Source of the DNA: Aldersonia sp. NBC_00410
GTDB taxonomy: Bacteria; Actinomycetota; Actinomycetes; Mycobacteriales; Mycobacteriaceae
NCBI RefSeq assembly: GCF_026342035.1
Contig: NZ_JAPENM010000002.1
Coordinates: 124,001-188,000 of the forward strand
DNA length: 64,000 nucleotides
Reading direction: 5' to 3'
The translations under genes were made by a program, and so were the position numbers. The notes beneath the pieces were generated by a model. The model ran no database searches and had not been told where the DNA came from. It saw only the letters and a program-made list of their open reading frames with translations. Of the stretch, positions 46,075-55,474 are shown one piece after another; the first letter of the stretch is position 1; every line of letters begins with the position of its first letter.

Positions 46075-46212
46075 AGGCCTCGATTGCGACTCTCGGGCGA
46101 CCGAGCCTCCGCGTCCACGACCTGCGCCATACCTATGCTTGCGCTTGCACGCAAAGCCGGCGCCGACCTGCGGCTGCTAAAAAAATGGTCTGCTGCACCG
46201 ATAGGTGACAGT
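46075..46212 (+). pseudogene. Tyrosine integrase C-terminal relic
   Basis: The bases translate to RPSLRVHDLRHTYA, the catalytic box of phage-type tyrosine integrases (HDLRHT). After one frameshift they give LARKAGADLRLLKK, which normally precedes the second His and catalytic Tyr. Everything else is missing. It is a remnant of an integrase that may have mobilised one of the island segments around it. Confidence 0.65.
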
Positions 46213-46217
46213 GTTAG

Positions 46218-46400
46218 TCATGCGGCCTGACTGGCCGGTGTGGTCATGATTTCTTCGAATTCGATCGGGGTCAACCGCCTGAGAGCGGTCTGGCGTCGAC
46301 GGCGGTGGTAGGTGCGTTCGATCCAGGTGACGATCGCGATCCTCAGTTCATCCCGAGTGTCCCACCGGCGACGGTGCAGGTCGACGACGGGCAGCGTGAG
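46218..46400 (-). mobile_element. IS3-family OrfB C-terminal fragment
   Basis: On the minus strand the bases read RRRWDTRDELRIAIVTWIER, then TYHRRRRQTALRRLTPIEFE, the conserved end of IS3-type DDE transposases. It faces another IS3 fragment of opposite orientation, so two copies have been joined tail to tail. Confidence 0.75.
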
Positions 46401-46403
46401 GGA

Positions 46404-46780
46404 TGTCCAGTGAGGCTGCCGCGGAGATCCGGGCACTCAAGCGGCGTAACGCCGAGCTCGAGCAGACCATCGAAATCCTCAAGGCGGCTATGTCTTTCTT
46501 CGTGCGGGAGAGCGATCCGCGCAACCGCCGCTGACCAGATCGGTCTGCGCGTTCATCGCCGAGAACAGGTACCGCTTCGGGTCGCTCCGATCTGCCGCGT
46601 GCTGACCGAGCACGGTGTGCCGGTCGCCCCGCGCACGTTCTACGCTTGGGTCAAGCGGGCGCCCTCGAAGCGGGCCCTGTGGGACGCCACGATCACCGAG
46701 GTCCTGGCCGGCTACTATACGAAATACACCACCACCCGGGGCGGAAGCGGGCGGCGACGACCCTCGGTGCGCCCGGTCTC
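46404..46780 (+). mobile_element. IS3-family OrfA/OrfB fragment
   Basis: One frame gives EAAAEIRALKRRNAELEQTI followed by EILKAAMSFFVRESDPRNR, the C-terminal zipper and end of OrfA. A second frame gives ICRVLTEHGVPVAPRTFYAW, the start of OrfB. The catalytic core is missing. Together with the inverted fragment to its left this is insertion-sequence debris. Confidence 0.7.
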
Positions 46781-47109
46781 GGCGGGCACCTCATCGACGA
46801 GATCTCGGTGCACCAGCCCGGTCAGCACACCTAGGCCGATTCCGTCGGTCAACCGGTCTTCACGACCGTGTTTACTACCGGATTCCTGTCGGCCATAGAT
46901 GCACACTGTACGTGGAATAAGTTGCAGCACAACCATTCTCTAGAAGCAATTCTGAGCACCGAAAACCGCCCGGTCCACCACATCGCCTTCGCTGGATCAA
47001 CCTACAATTCATCAGCCAAACCCACACCGCTGCAACAGCTTTCCCGGATACAAGCCATTGACCTGCAAAGACGCCAAAGTTACGACATTGGCATCAAACC
47101 CGGCACGGT
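46781..47109. other. Intergenic stretch, no supported gene
   Basis: About 330 bases contain only short frames without motifs. Base composition is lower in G+C than nearby coding DNA, in keeping with non-coding or foreign sequence. Confidence 0.35.
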
Positions 47110-49779
47110 TCACCAAGGGACGAAAGCGCTCCAGATGTTGGTCGCGACGACTCCGACTGCTTTTATTGACTCTTGCACGACCACCTGCGGGTTGGCGGCG
47201 CCGTAGGCGATAGTCTCCCCCATTGTCTTGCTCGAAAAGTCTGTGTGCGTTGCCTCTCCGACGGTGTACGACCAGACGTTGAGGGCAACGCCGACGCCGT
47301 AGCCGACCCCGCCCGGGTACTTGGCCTTGAGCGTGTCGCCGAGCAACCCCATGTTCGCCGACAGGATCGCACCTACGTCTCCGCGACCGATTGCATTCCC
47401 GAGTTCGTATCCGGCGCACGCATAACCGGCGCTTCCCCCCATCTGGTTGCAAAAATTGATCTGCGCTGGGGAGACACGCCATCCGTCGTCGCCCAACGTC
47501 GAGGCCGAAACGAGCTGGTTCGCTCCAGTGCTGCCACGGCTGCTTTGCATGGAATTGTACGGTGCTGGACGGACCAGCTGGGGAATCCTGGTCGTTTTCG
47601 GTGCCTGGGCGTGGGGTGCAGACGGCGGTACGCCCGGCTGCTCTGGCACGTCGGGTTCATCTGTTTCGACGGCCACGAGTATCAGTGAGTCAGCGGTTTC
47701 GCCATCGATGTTGGGCACAATCGCGATGTAACGGCATGTGTTGCCCACTCCATCGCACGGTGGAAGGACGACCGACTGTCCGGGCGGCACAGTGACATAG
47801 ACGCGGTTCCCGTTTGCATCCTCGAAGGCCACCATCGTATTTCGGTCGGTCGTGTTGGTGTAGGCCACTCCATTCTCGTCCCTAGCGAGTGTGGGTCCGT
47901 ATCCGCCGACTTCGTAGAATTCGGTTCCGGAGTTGTTGATCCTCGTCGTCGAGATCGGTTGCCAATCGGGGTCTTCGGGATCCCCGGACCCAGCTTCATA
48001 GATGCACTCACCGGTCGATTCACTGCATCCCGGAAGGCGGACCGATCGCCCGGGCTGGGCAGTGGTGACCTGTCGGTCCTCGATGCCAGTCGTGTAGTAG
48101 AGGACTGTGACGGTCTCGCCGGTGTTGTTGGTATAGACGACATCGGCACCGTCTTCGGCGAATCCCGAACTGTAGTATCCGGTGCCAGAGACTTGTGTGT
48201 ATTGCGAGTTCGGGCCGGGTGCGATTTCACCGTCTTTGCGGATGGTGGTGATGGCATCAACGGTCTCTCGCCCCTGCGCATCACGCGAAACGGCACCGTA
48301 GTTGCAAACTGTCGATGCCGAAGCGCAGCTGGAAAGCGTGATCGTTTCCCCGGGTTGCGCGGTCGTCTCTTGTTCGGGCAGATCGTCGAATTGATATATG
48401 ACCCTGACCTCGTGGTCGGTCAGGTTGGTGTAGATAACCGCCTCGTCGCGGATCTGAAATCCGGGCGGTTGTACCGCAAGGGCATTATTCGCCGATACGG
48501 CTACGAGAGCCGGCTCGACTTGCTGGCCACCATCAGGCAATTCGGTCAAGCTGGAAGAGTCCGTCGCAATCGCGTTGGCAGACATGGCGAACTCGCTGGA
48601 CAACGAGGGTTCGCTCGACTGAATCTCAGCCGTTTGCGACGCTGTCGGAGAACTTGACGTGTTCGGTTGGCGGTAGCCCGCCACAAGCAGTTCGGAGACG
48701 ACGCTCGGCGCTGTAGGACCGGTAGGTTGCGTCGGGCCGAACCCCGCACCGGTCAGCAGACCGGCCACCAAGGTGGTGACGGCATTCTGCGAGACGGGGT
48801 CGACTGCTGCCGACACCGCTGTCGCTGCTTCGGCCGATGTGGTGATCGCGGGTGGTGCCGCGCTGTCAAGCGTCGAGATCTCTGATGCTTGGGTTGAACC
48901 CGCCCCATCCGACGGCTTGGACGAGCTGCCGCTGAGACTTCGCGCCTTCGCGGCGGCAAGGGAGTCGTCATTGTTCGTCGATGAGGCCCCGTGCTCCGGG
49001 GTCCACGCAGACGTGATCGCAGCTTTTCCGTCCGACCGTGTCGTTGAGGGGTGTCCGACGGATTGCGTTGTTGCGGTGTCGAATCGAGTGGTCGCCTCGC
49101 TCAGGTCAGCGGTGGAGTCCGTCGTGCTCGTGCCCGACCCGGCGGAGTCGGTGTTGCCGGACCCGGCGGAGTCGGTGTTGCCGGACCCGGCGGAGTCGGT
49201 GTTGCCGGACCCGGCGGAGTCGGTGTTGCCGGACCCGGCGGAGTCGGTGTTGCCGGACCCGGCGGAGTCGGTGGTGCCGGACCCGGCGGACCCGGCGGAG
49301 TCGGTGGTGCCGGACCCGGCGGAGTCGGTGTTGCCGGACCCGGCGGAGTCGGTGTTGCCGGACCCGGCGGAGTCGGTGTTGCCGGACCCGGCGGAGTCGG
49401 TGTTGCCGGACCCGGCGGAGTCCGACTTCGACGTGGCAGTGGACGAGTTGTCGGCGGAGTCCGACTTCGACGTGGCTGTCGACGATTTGTCGGTGCTGGA
49501 CGACTTCGACGCGCCTGATCTTGTCGACGACGCTCCCGATTTTGTCGAGGAATCCGACGACGACGAGGTATTCGACGAGGCGGACGTGCCCGACGCGTGA
49601 CCCGAGCCCGACCCGCCAACCGGTCCCGCGGCAGCGACGCCCTGACCTGCCACAACCGCCGCGCCAAGACCCGCGGTCACGACACCCACCCGCAATATTT
49701 GCACACAGGTGTCGGCCGTCTTGGTCGAAGCCTTACGATGGCGACCGCTCCGAGAATTCCGCCGTTTTCGACCTGCCAT
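47110..49779 (-). CDS. Large repeat-rich secreted or surface protein
   Basis: The 889-residue protein has a long basic N-terminus (RKRRNSRSGRHRKASTK), then a hydrophobic stretch (LRVGVVTAGLGAAVVAG) that ends near AAA-GPV, an extended signal peptide. Residues 50-220 are Ser/Gly/Thr/Asp-rich and include about eleven copies of DSAGSGNT or close variants. A second low-complexity region follows to about 400. Residues 430-720 contain four beta-rich modules, each with the pattern YTN-T-VTV then TAQPG...LP-C-C-Y, with paired cysteines. The C-terminal 150 residues are helical. It is probably anchored or released outside the cell; function is unknown. It may act in adhesion. Confidence 0.75.
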   Translation of the reverse strand: MAGRKRRNSRSGRHRKASTKTADTCVQILRVGVVTAGLGAAVVAGQGVAAAGPVGGSGSGHASGTSASSNTSSSSDSSTKSGASSTRSGASKSSSTDKSSTATSKSDSADNSSTATSKSDSAGSGNTDSAGSGNTDSAGSGNTDSAGSGNTDSAGSGTTDSAGSAGSGTTDSAGSGNTDSAGSGNTDSAGSGNTDSAGSGNTDSAGSGNTDSAGSGTSTTDSTADLSEATTRFDTATTQSVGHPSTTRSDGKAAITSAWTPEHGASSTNNDDSLAAAKARSLSGSSSKPSDGAGSTQASEISTLDSAAPPAITTSAEAATAVSAAVDPVSQNAVTTLVAGLLTGAGFGPTQPTGPTAPSVVSELLVAGYRQPNTSSSPTASQTAEIQSSEPSLSSEFAMSANAIATDSSSLTELPDGGQQVEPALVAVSANNALAVQPPGFQIRDEAVIYTNLTDHEVRVIYQFDDLPEQETTAQPGETITLSSCASASTVCNYGAVSRDAQGRETVDAITTIRKDGEIAPGPNSQYTQVSGTGYYSSGFAEDGADVVYTNNTGETVTVLYYTTGIEDRQVTTAQPGRSVRLPGCSESTGECIYEAGSGDPEDPDWQPISTTRINNSGTEFYEVGGYGPTLARDENGVAYTNTTDRNTMVAFEDANGNRVYVTVPPGQSVVLPPCDGVGNTCRYIAIVPNIDGETADSLILVAVETDEPDVPEQPGVPPSAPHAQAPKTTRIPQLVRPAPYNSMQSSRGSTGANQLVSASTLGDDGWRVSPAQINFCNQMGGSAGYACAGYELGNAIGRGDVGAILSANMGLLGDTLKAKYPGGVGYGVGVALNVWSYTVGEATHTDFSSKTMGETIAYGAANPQVVVQESIKAVGVVATNIWSAFVPW
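49125..49425 (-). repeat. 24-base tandem repeat array
   Basis: Eleven or so nearly identical 24-base units (GACCCGGCGGAGTCGGTGTT and so on, plus strand) encode the 8-residue unit DSAGSGNT. One unit carries a shorter DSAGS insertion and two carry a GTT variant. A larger 39-base duplication (encoding DKSSTATSKSDSAD-like units) lies directly beside it at about 49425-49490. High DNA identity implies slippage-prone length variation. Confidence 0.85.
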
Positions 49780-50271
49780 GAAAGGTCTCCGCCCTCGGTC
49801 ATCCCCGACACCAGACGCTGTTTGCGGAACACTAACACGAGGGCGTCGTTCGAATCATCAGGAATCCTGTCAATTCGCTGCATGCCGCACACCGCCTGTG
49901 AGGCTTCACATAAACGCACGGAGAAGTGCTAGTACCGGGATGCAGCAGGATTAGCAGGGCCGTAACTGTGGCTGACCTGCCACGCCCGGCACCGCCAGGG
50001 TCCCGGCCTGGCTGACGTCCCGTGTACGCGATCCCACACCACCGCCATCAACGCCAACCCATCCGCAAGGCCCACCCGTTCCGTGCGGACACGGCCTTGG
50101 TCGACTGTCAGCACATCGGTGACGCCAATGCCTGCGTCTCGAAATCGACCACGTTCAAGACAGTTTGCAATTCCGCGGCATCCAGTGGACGTCGCCGACC
50201 GGCGCGGCAAGCCAACCATCCCGCCGTTCGTGCGCCGTGCCTTCGGACGGCTTGCCGTCGGCGTGCGTCAA
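49780..50271. other. Intergenic stretch upstream of the surface protein
   Basis: About 490 bases without a supported gene. The first part should hold the promoter of the leftward surface-protein gene. Open frames in the second part are arginine- and proline-rich shadows with no motif. Confidence 0.35.
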
Positions 50272-50900
50272 CTGCGGCTGAGGTAGTGGGCGTTGTCGCC
50301 CAGTGCGCGTTCCACTTCGGTGCGCAGCGTCGGTCGGCGCGCCAGCTGCGGGTCAGCGGCCAGCCTCTGCTGCGCGTCCACGCGGGCCGCGTGCATCAGG
50401 TCGGCGTCGGCGAGTGGGTCCGCCACGAGCAGTCCCGCGCGGTGCCCGGCCTGGGCAGTGCCGGCCAGCGCGCCGGGCCCGCGGAGCTCGAGGTCGACGT
50501 TGGCGAGCTTGAAGCCATCTGTGGTTGCACATCGCGTCCATCCGGGCGCGCCCGATGTCGGACACATCACCGGTGAGCACACAGCACCCTGGATGTAGGC
50601 CACGCCCGACGCGGCCGCGGAGCTGGTGGAGCTGCGCGAGCCCGAAGTTGCCGGCGTCGAGGATCGTGATCGTCGTCGCGTTCGGTACGGAGACACCGAC
50701 CTCGATCACCGTGGCCGCGACGAGCACATCGAGTTCCCCGCTGGTGAAGGCGTGCATCGTTTCCGCGCGCTCGGCAGGCTTTTGCCAGCCGGTGACCACC
50801 GCAATCCGCAGCCCCGCGAGGGCACCGTCGGCGAGCGCTGTCGCGGTTCCATCGCCGCCGCAGCCTGTGCTCGGCGGCGGCGGCCGACCGACGAAGAGGG
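50272..50900 (-). pseudogene. RecG-like helicase C-terminal relic
   Basis: Leftward fragments in three frames line up with the second helicase domain of RecG. They are GLRIAVVTGWQKPAERAETM, VLVAATVIEVGVSVPNATT, QLHQLRGRVGRG and, after shifts, GFKLANVDLELRGPGALAGT. The helix-rich tail ends at the stop near 50275. At least two indels are required, and the N-terminal wedge and Walker A domain are absent. It is a dead partial copy, not the chromosomal recG. Confidence 0.7.
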
Positions 50901-51189
50901 CGATCTCTCATCGAGCATGCACGGGCACTCGACTCGGAATTCGACCTCGCCGTGCCGGCCCACATGGTTCGAACCGTCGGCCACTACGACGACGAAATGC
51001 CGCTCGCCACAAGCGAGTCCCCTTGCGCGCGCGTTCTTCGCAGGCTGGTAAACGAACTCCGGTGGACCACCCAGTCCGACGAAGCGTTGATGAACCCACG
51101 AGACGGGCAAGGACGGGCGATCTTGTCGAAATGAGTTGGAGCACAAATCGCGCGCGCGATCTGCACGTCGGCGGTAAGCACGATCGCAT

Positions 51190-51981
51190 TCATCGTGCGA
51201 TCCGAAGAACTCGTTGTGCCGCGTCGTCCGCGTTAATCTTCTTAATTGTGCCCGGCGCGTTTACAGCTAAGCGGACGTCGCGCTCCAGGTTATCGACGGG
51301 GAAAACCGCCAACCAGTCGACGCTTCGCCGGTGCCGAAGGAAGGGGTCGGGTTCCTCCGGCACAAATGCATACTCACCAGTGACGACGCCAATCGCGACG
51401 TTGTACCCGCTGATCCACCTTAGTTCCCCGTTGACCGTGACGGCGTGATTGCCACCGGAGTCTCGATGCCCCGAGAGAGGCATCGCAATCACATCCCCAA
51501 CTGTGACTCTTTCGCCGAAGGCGCGCGAATAGCCCACGAAGACACTGATCGCGCGCGCGGTCCGGTCGGGATACCGTTCGGCGATCACCGCACGCAACTC
51601 GGCATCGGACCTTCCTGCCGCCATGCTTTCGTCGAATTCGTCCCCGTTGCTGATCGCGATGATGCCCCGTCCAAGGCACGCACTCTCGTGGGCGCGGTCG
51701 TTCCAACCTCGAACGCTCCATGCGGTGACTTCGGCGGTATCGGCAGTTGCTGGCGCGGAAAACAACAGGGTGTAGTCCTTCCCATGCAGGGTGACGGTGA
51801 CCTCGGCTGATCCACCAAGCGCCACCGAATATGCGAATACCGTTGCGACGCGGGGATTGCTTCCCCGCTCGAGCTTCGCGACAGCCTCCTGAGAGACGCC
51901 AAGCACTCGAGCAACCTGCGCTTGTGACAGCCCCGCCCTCTCACGTAGTTGCGCGAACGACTGCGCGTTGGTATCCGACAT
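51190..51981 (-). CDS. XRE-type HTH fused to an EVE/PUA-like domain
   Basis: The 263-residue protein starts with a Cro/C1-type helix-turn-helix (FAQLRERAGLSQAQVARVLG, then VSQEAVAKLERG, about residues 6-60). After a linker it has a domain beginning GRGIIAISNGDEFDESM and containing AVIAERYPDRTARAISVFVG, RVTVGDVIAMPLSG and AIGVVTGEYAFVPE. This matches the EVE-like module found at the N-terminus of Mrr-type and McrB-type restriction proteins, which reads modified bases. ATG 51981 was preferred over 51996. An AATAC-N5-GTATT palindrome lies directly upstream, pointing to autoregulation. It could be a regulator that senses modified DNA. Confidence 0.65.
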   Translation of the reverse strand: MSDTNAQSFAQLRERAGLSQAQVARVLGVSQEAVAKLERGSNPRVATVFAYSVALGGSAEVTVTLHGKDYTLLFSAPATADTAEVTAWSVRGWNDRAHESACLGRGIIAISNGDEFDESMAAGRSDAELRAVIAERYPDRTARAISVFVGYSRAFGERVTVGDVIAMPLSGHRDSGGNHAVTVNGELRWISGYNVAIGVVTGEYAFVPEEPDPFLRHRRSVDWLAVFPVDNLERDVRLAVNAPGTIKKINADDAAQRVLRIAR

Positions 51982-51989
51982 GCCCAAAC

Positions 51990-52004
51990 AATACATGAAG
52001 TATT
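51990..52004. promoter_or_regulatory. Candidate operator of the XRE-EVE gene
   Basis: The bases AATACATGAAGTATT form a perfect 5-base inverted repeat with a 5-base spacer, nine bases upstream of the start codon of the XRE-type gene. This size and place suit a dimeric HTH repressor. Confidence 0.5.
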
Positions 52005-52434
52005 ATGCATGTGCTAGATGCAGAGCAAGCCCGACCCTTTGCGCCGCGACGGGCACAACTCGAAGTGAAGGCGGGGGACATCGGCGGCCCTAAATGTTCG
52101 GTAACGCGCAACGGAGGGCTGCCGATGCGTGGGACTGCCCCGCCTTCGTTGCTCAATCGTTCGGCTCGGCTGAGATTGGACGGTTTTCTGCGCTGAAGCT
52201 GCGTCAGCGCGGTGCGGGGAAGGATCGTCGTCGGGTCGAATCAATCGGCGCATCGCGGCCCACTTCACGTCGGCGACCGGCGGTTGATCGTGATGTGCCG
52301 TCAATGTTGATAGCGGAAGTCATAGCGCCCAGCCGAATACGGCGGTTGTTCGTCGGAAATGGATTCAAATTCGTTGCGTGACAGACCGCAATGGCGGGGC
52401 CCGATTCGGACGAAACGTACTCATCACACACTGA
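52005..52434. other. Intergenic stretch, no supported gene
   Basis: About 430 bases between the XRE-EVE gene and the kinase gene. Open frames on both strands lack motifs. The left end should hold the promoter of the XRE-EVE gene. Confidence 0.35.
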
Positions 52435-54042
52435 TCAACACGACGGCGGAGGCATAACCCGGATCGGCGGAGCTGAGTTGTTATAGGTGGTGAACTGGAT
52501 CGCAGGCATCCCGCTATACCTAGACAGGGCGGCCCCCATGCTTGCTTCCGGTGGCGGCTCGCTATTCGGGAAAGCCAAGATCATGTCGGCATAGAACTCG
52601 ATGTCACTGGGGCAAGTGGAGTTGTACGGGGGTGGCGTGGCGTTCCAGGCATGTACTACCACCGGGACGCCCACGTAGTAGCCGTTGGCGCAGGTCGGCT
52701 CACAAACCAGCTTATTTACCGTACCCATTCCATCAGCGCCGTATGGTCCCCACGAATCCCATGCAATGTTCCGCAACTCCATCCCACCGCTTATGCAAGA
52801 CACCAGGCGGACAGTGGTCGGACGGTCTGTCGGGGGATTTCGAGAGGTATAGCAGCCTGTAAGGGCGTAGCCGTTCCCCTGTGGTAGCCCGGTAGTTGTC
52901 ACCGGCGGTGGCGCGATCGGCGTGGTAGCTGGAGGTTCTGTCGTGGCGATGACCGGCGGTGGTACGACGCTCGTGATCTGAGCGCTGGTCGAACTGCTCT
53001 GCTGCCACGGCCGCCACACCGCAACACCTACAGCGGCCAGCGCAGCGACACCAATGATGGCTGCCGCAACCAGCCACCATCTCCGCGAGCCAACGCCTTC
53101 CGTCGTCCGCGCATGCGGGGTGTCGGATAGGTCAGCAGCAGCGAGAGTTCGGGTAGCCGGTGCGGGTGTAGTGACGGCCATGGGCGTCGTTGTCTTATGG
53201 GCTACTCCGGTCTGATCGGCCAGGGCGCGTGCGAAGTCCGTGCAAAGGGGAAACCGGTCGTCGGGATTCTTCGCCAGCGCCGTGGCAAGGACCGGGTCCA
53301 GGGCGGCGAGGTCGGGACGAGTCTCCGCCAGGCTGGGTGGCGGTGTGCTGAGGTGGCGGCTGATGACGACTGCCGGGTTGGAGTTCGGGAACAACGTTGT
53401 CCCGGTGAGCAGATGGAAGGCCGTGGCTGCGAGGGCGTACTGGTCGGCGCGGCCGTCGAGCTGCTCCCCCATCAGTTGCTCCGGCGCCGCGTAGGCTACC
53501 GTCCCGACCGTCGTGTTGGTGGTGGTCAGCCCGCTGACCTCGGTGGCGTCGCGGGCGATCCCGAAATCGCTCAACAAGACGCGCTGGTCATCCCCGGTTG
53601 CATCGCCAAGCAAAATGTTGGCCGGCTTGACGTCGCGGTGAACGAGTCCGCGTTGGTGCGCGTAGTCCAACGCACTCGCGATGGCGGTGATGATCTTGGC
53701 TGCCTCATCGGCCGGCATGCCGGTCGGATAGCGGTCCCTGATCAGGTGGTCGACATCGGTGCCCTGGACATAGTCCATCGAAATCCACAGCTGTCCACTG
53801 GAATCGCCACGATCGTGCACCCCGACGATGTGCGGGTGAAACAAGGTGGCGGCGATGTCCGCTTCCCGCTCGAAACGTGCGCGATAGTCGGGATCCGCGG
53901 ATACGTCGGTGTGAAGGACCTTCAGCGCCTCCAGTCGCGGCAGCCTGGGGTGCCGGGCCAGGTACACCTCGCCCATACCGCCGGACCCCAGCAGGCGCAC
54001 AACCGTGAAGCCAGCGAAGGTGTCGCCACTGTGCAATGGCAT
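52435..54042 (-). CDS. Membrane Ser/Thr protein kinase, PknF-like
   Basis: The 535-residue protein has a Hanks-type kinase domain (residues 8-270): [35 protein letters not shown], and [21 protein letters not shown] short cytoplasmic linker precedes one membrane helix ([20 protein letters not shown], about 320-340). After this come a Pro/Thr linker and an extracellular domain with six cysteines ([29 protein letters not shown]). All catalytic residues are present. The ATG at 54042 gives the usual [11 protein letters not shown] start of the PknE/F group; an upstream ATG at 54105 is possible. It should transmit an outside signal to cytoplasmic targets. Confidence 0.9.
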   Translation of the reverse strand: MPLHSGDTFAGFTVVRLLGSGGMGEVYLARHPRLPRLEALKVLHTDVSADPDYRARFEREADIAATLFHPHIVGVHDRGDSSGQLWISMDYVQGTDVDHLIRDRYPTGMPADEAAKIITAIASALDYAHQRGLVHRDVKPANILLGDATGDDQRVLLSDFGIARDATEVSGLTTTNTTVGTVAYAAPEQLMGEQLDGRADQYALAATAFHLLTGTTLFPNSNPAVVISRHLSTPPPSLAETRPDLAALDPVLATALAKNPDDRFPLCTDFARALADQTGVAHKTTTPMAVTTPAPATRTLAAADLSDTPHARTTEGVGSRRWWLVAAAIIGVAALAAVGVAVWRPWQQSSSTSAQITSVVPPPVIATTEPPATTPIAPPPVTTTGLPQGNGYALTGCYTSRNPPTDRPTTVRLVSCISGGMELRNIAWDSWGPYGADGMGTVNKLVCEPTCANGYYVGVPVVVHAWNATPPPYNSTCPSDIEFYADMILAFPNSEPPPEASMGAALSRYSGMPAIQFTTYNNSAPPIRVMPPPSC

Positions 54043-54147
54043 GACCTGGATCTTACGAACAACCCCGCGCGGTGACGCCAAATCGACCGCATGCTCGTTC
54101 CCCACCGCTCCCTCTCGTCCCGCCCTCCGCCGGACGGAACCGTTCAG

Positions 54148-54190
54148 GCGTAACAGTTACGGCTGTCGTGCAGTTCCGTAACTGTTGCGG
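54148..54190. repeat. Inverted repeat in divergent intergenic region
   Basis: The arms GCGTAACAGTTACGG and CCGTAACTGTTGCGG pair with one mismatch around a 13-base loop. Each arm is itself partly palindromic (GTAAC-A-GTTAC), so the site could be a regulator binding pair or a mobile-element end rather than a terminator. Confidence 0.45.
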
Positions 54191-54310
54191 CTGGTAAATA
54201 TCGCCGCGGGTTCTCGTGGTCGTTACACCTGAACGGCGTTGCAGCAGCCGCTATTACGGCCATTGAACAGTTGAACAGTTTGTGCGGCGTGAGCGTGGCG
54301 GTCTGGTTCG

Positions 54311-55474
54311 GTGGCGAAAAAGGTGAACCCGCATCCTGCCGATGGGCGGAATGCGGGTTCTGTGGTGCCGGCGGCTGTTGCCGAGTCAGGCGAGGCGAGA
54401 GCGGTCGCCGAACGATCTCGACCGCAGGGAGCGGCCCGTCAAGGTGCTCGAAGCTACGAACCGCATGCCCTGGGTTGCCCCGTCCCCGAACCCGAACCCG
54501 CACCAGAAAAAATGCAAAACTCGCTCGGTGCAGATCGCTCGAACTCCGGTTGGCCTTATGGCCCGTGTCGTGCGTTGGAATCTAAGCGCAAGGCTAACTA
54601 TGGCACCGTGGACGGAAGAACCTTCAAAATATCGACAAGAGGCGGGAATACGAGCCTTATGGGCAACTGCAATGGATGGGTGACGTCCTTGAAGGGAGAA
54701 GACGCGACCATCACCGGTAGGGTGCGTATCGGCAACGAACACGTCAATCAGACCGAATGTATGCGGCGCGCCAAGACAAAAGGTGCCCACCGCGCCGCCA
54801 CCGACATTTCGTCGTCGACAACGCTGCTGATTTGGGGCGGACTCCCCGTAAATGTGGTGTCCGACCCCGACCGGGAGTACAGCCGCAAACTGATCAAGGC
54901 GGACGATCGACGCCGCGACGGAGACCACGTGCACGTCGTCGACGAAGCCGGGTTCGCCAGTCTGCTGCGAAGACAACCAGCGCACTGCCTCCGCCTCACC
55001 AAGGCCCGTCGCACCGTCGTCGTAGAACGCCCCGAGGGCCAAGGAATACTCGGTGGCCCACTGAAGATCCGGAAGCCGACGACCCGCGAGGGCAATGCGC
55101 TCACGGTCGATCTGTCAAAGCTCGACGCCGCGACCGAAGCTCACGAGAAAACCCTAAGAGCGCTGGAGCGTCACTTGCACGGCCATGACATACGGGTACA
55201 CGCCCCGCTCAACACTGCACCCCGGTTCGACGTCGGGTGGGCGAACGGATCCAGAGTCTTCGTTGGGGAAGTCAAGAGTCTGTCCGCCACCGACCAAGAC
55301 CAGCAAATACGGCTCGGGATCGGCCAGCTGTTGGACTATCAACAACAGCTGCTACCCCAGAAGGTCACGCCGGTCCTGATTCTCGAACGCAAGCCACGAG
55401 ACCAGCGGTGGCGCGACCTTTGCCACCGACTCAGGATCGTTGTCACCTACGCGCCAAAATTCCCAGACGTCTAG
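54311..55474 (+). CDS. BRCT-like domain fused to PD-(D/E)XK nuclease domain
   Basis: The 387-residue product has a low-complexity N-terminus whose start is uncertain (GTG 54311, or an internal ATG such as 54659). The middle (about 130-235) resembles a BRCT domain: ATITGRVRIG, AKTKGAHRAATDISSSTTLL and the end HVHVVDEAGFASLL. The C-terminal part is a PD-(D/E)XK nuclease, with RFDVGWANG, VFVGEVKSL and then QIRLGIGQLLDYQQQLLP, so the catalytic Asp, Glu and Lys are present. BRCT-nuclease fusions are rare. It likely acts on DNA breaks or foreign DNA. It is the first gene right of the kinase and is transcribed away from it. Confidence 0.6.
   Translation: MAKKVNPHPADGRNAGSVVPAAVAESGEARAVAERSRPQGAARQGARSYEPHALGCPVPEPEPAPEKMQNSLGADRSNSGWPYGPCRALESKRKANYGTVDGRTFKISTRGGNTSLMGNCNGWVTSLKGEDATITGRVRIGNEHVNQTECMRRAKTKGAHRAATDISSSTTLLIWGGLPVNVVSDPDREYSRKLIKADDRRRDGDHVHVVDEAGFASLLRRQPAHCLRLTKARRTVVVERPEGQGILGGPLKIRKPTTREGNALTVDLSKLDAATEAHEKTLRALERHLHGHDIRVHAPLNTAPRFDVGWANGSRVFVGEVKSLSATDQDQQIRLGIGQLLDYQQQLLPQKVTPVLILERKPRDQRWRDLCHRLRIVVTYAPKFPDV

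Noticed and set aside
49125-49425. 24-base repeats considered as a CRISPR array
   Set aside because: Units are contiguous without spacers and encode an in-frame peptide repeat.
48773-49781. Rightward proline/arginine- and DPAESVL-repeat frames
   Set aside because: They arise only from the complement of the 24-base repeat array of the surface-protein gene.
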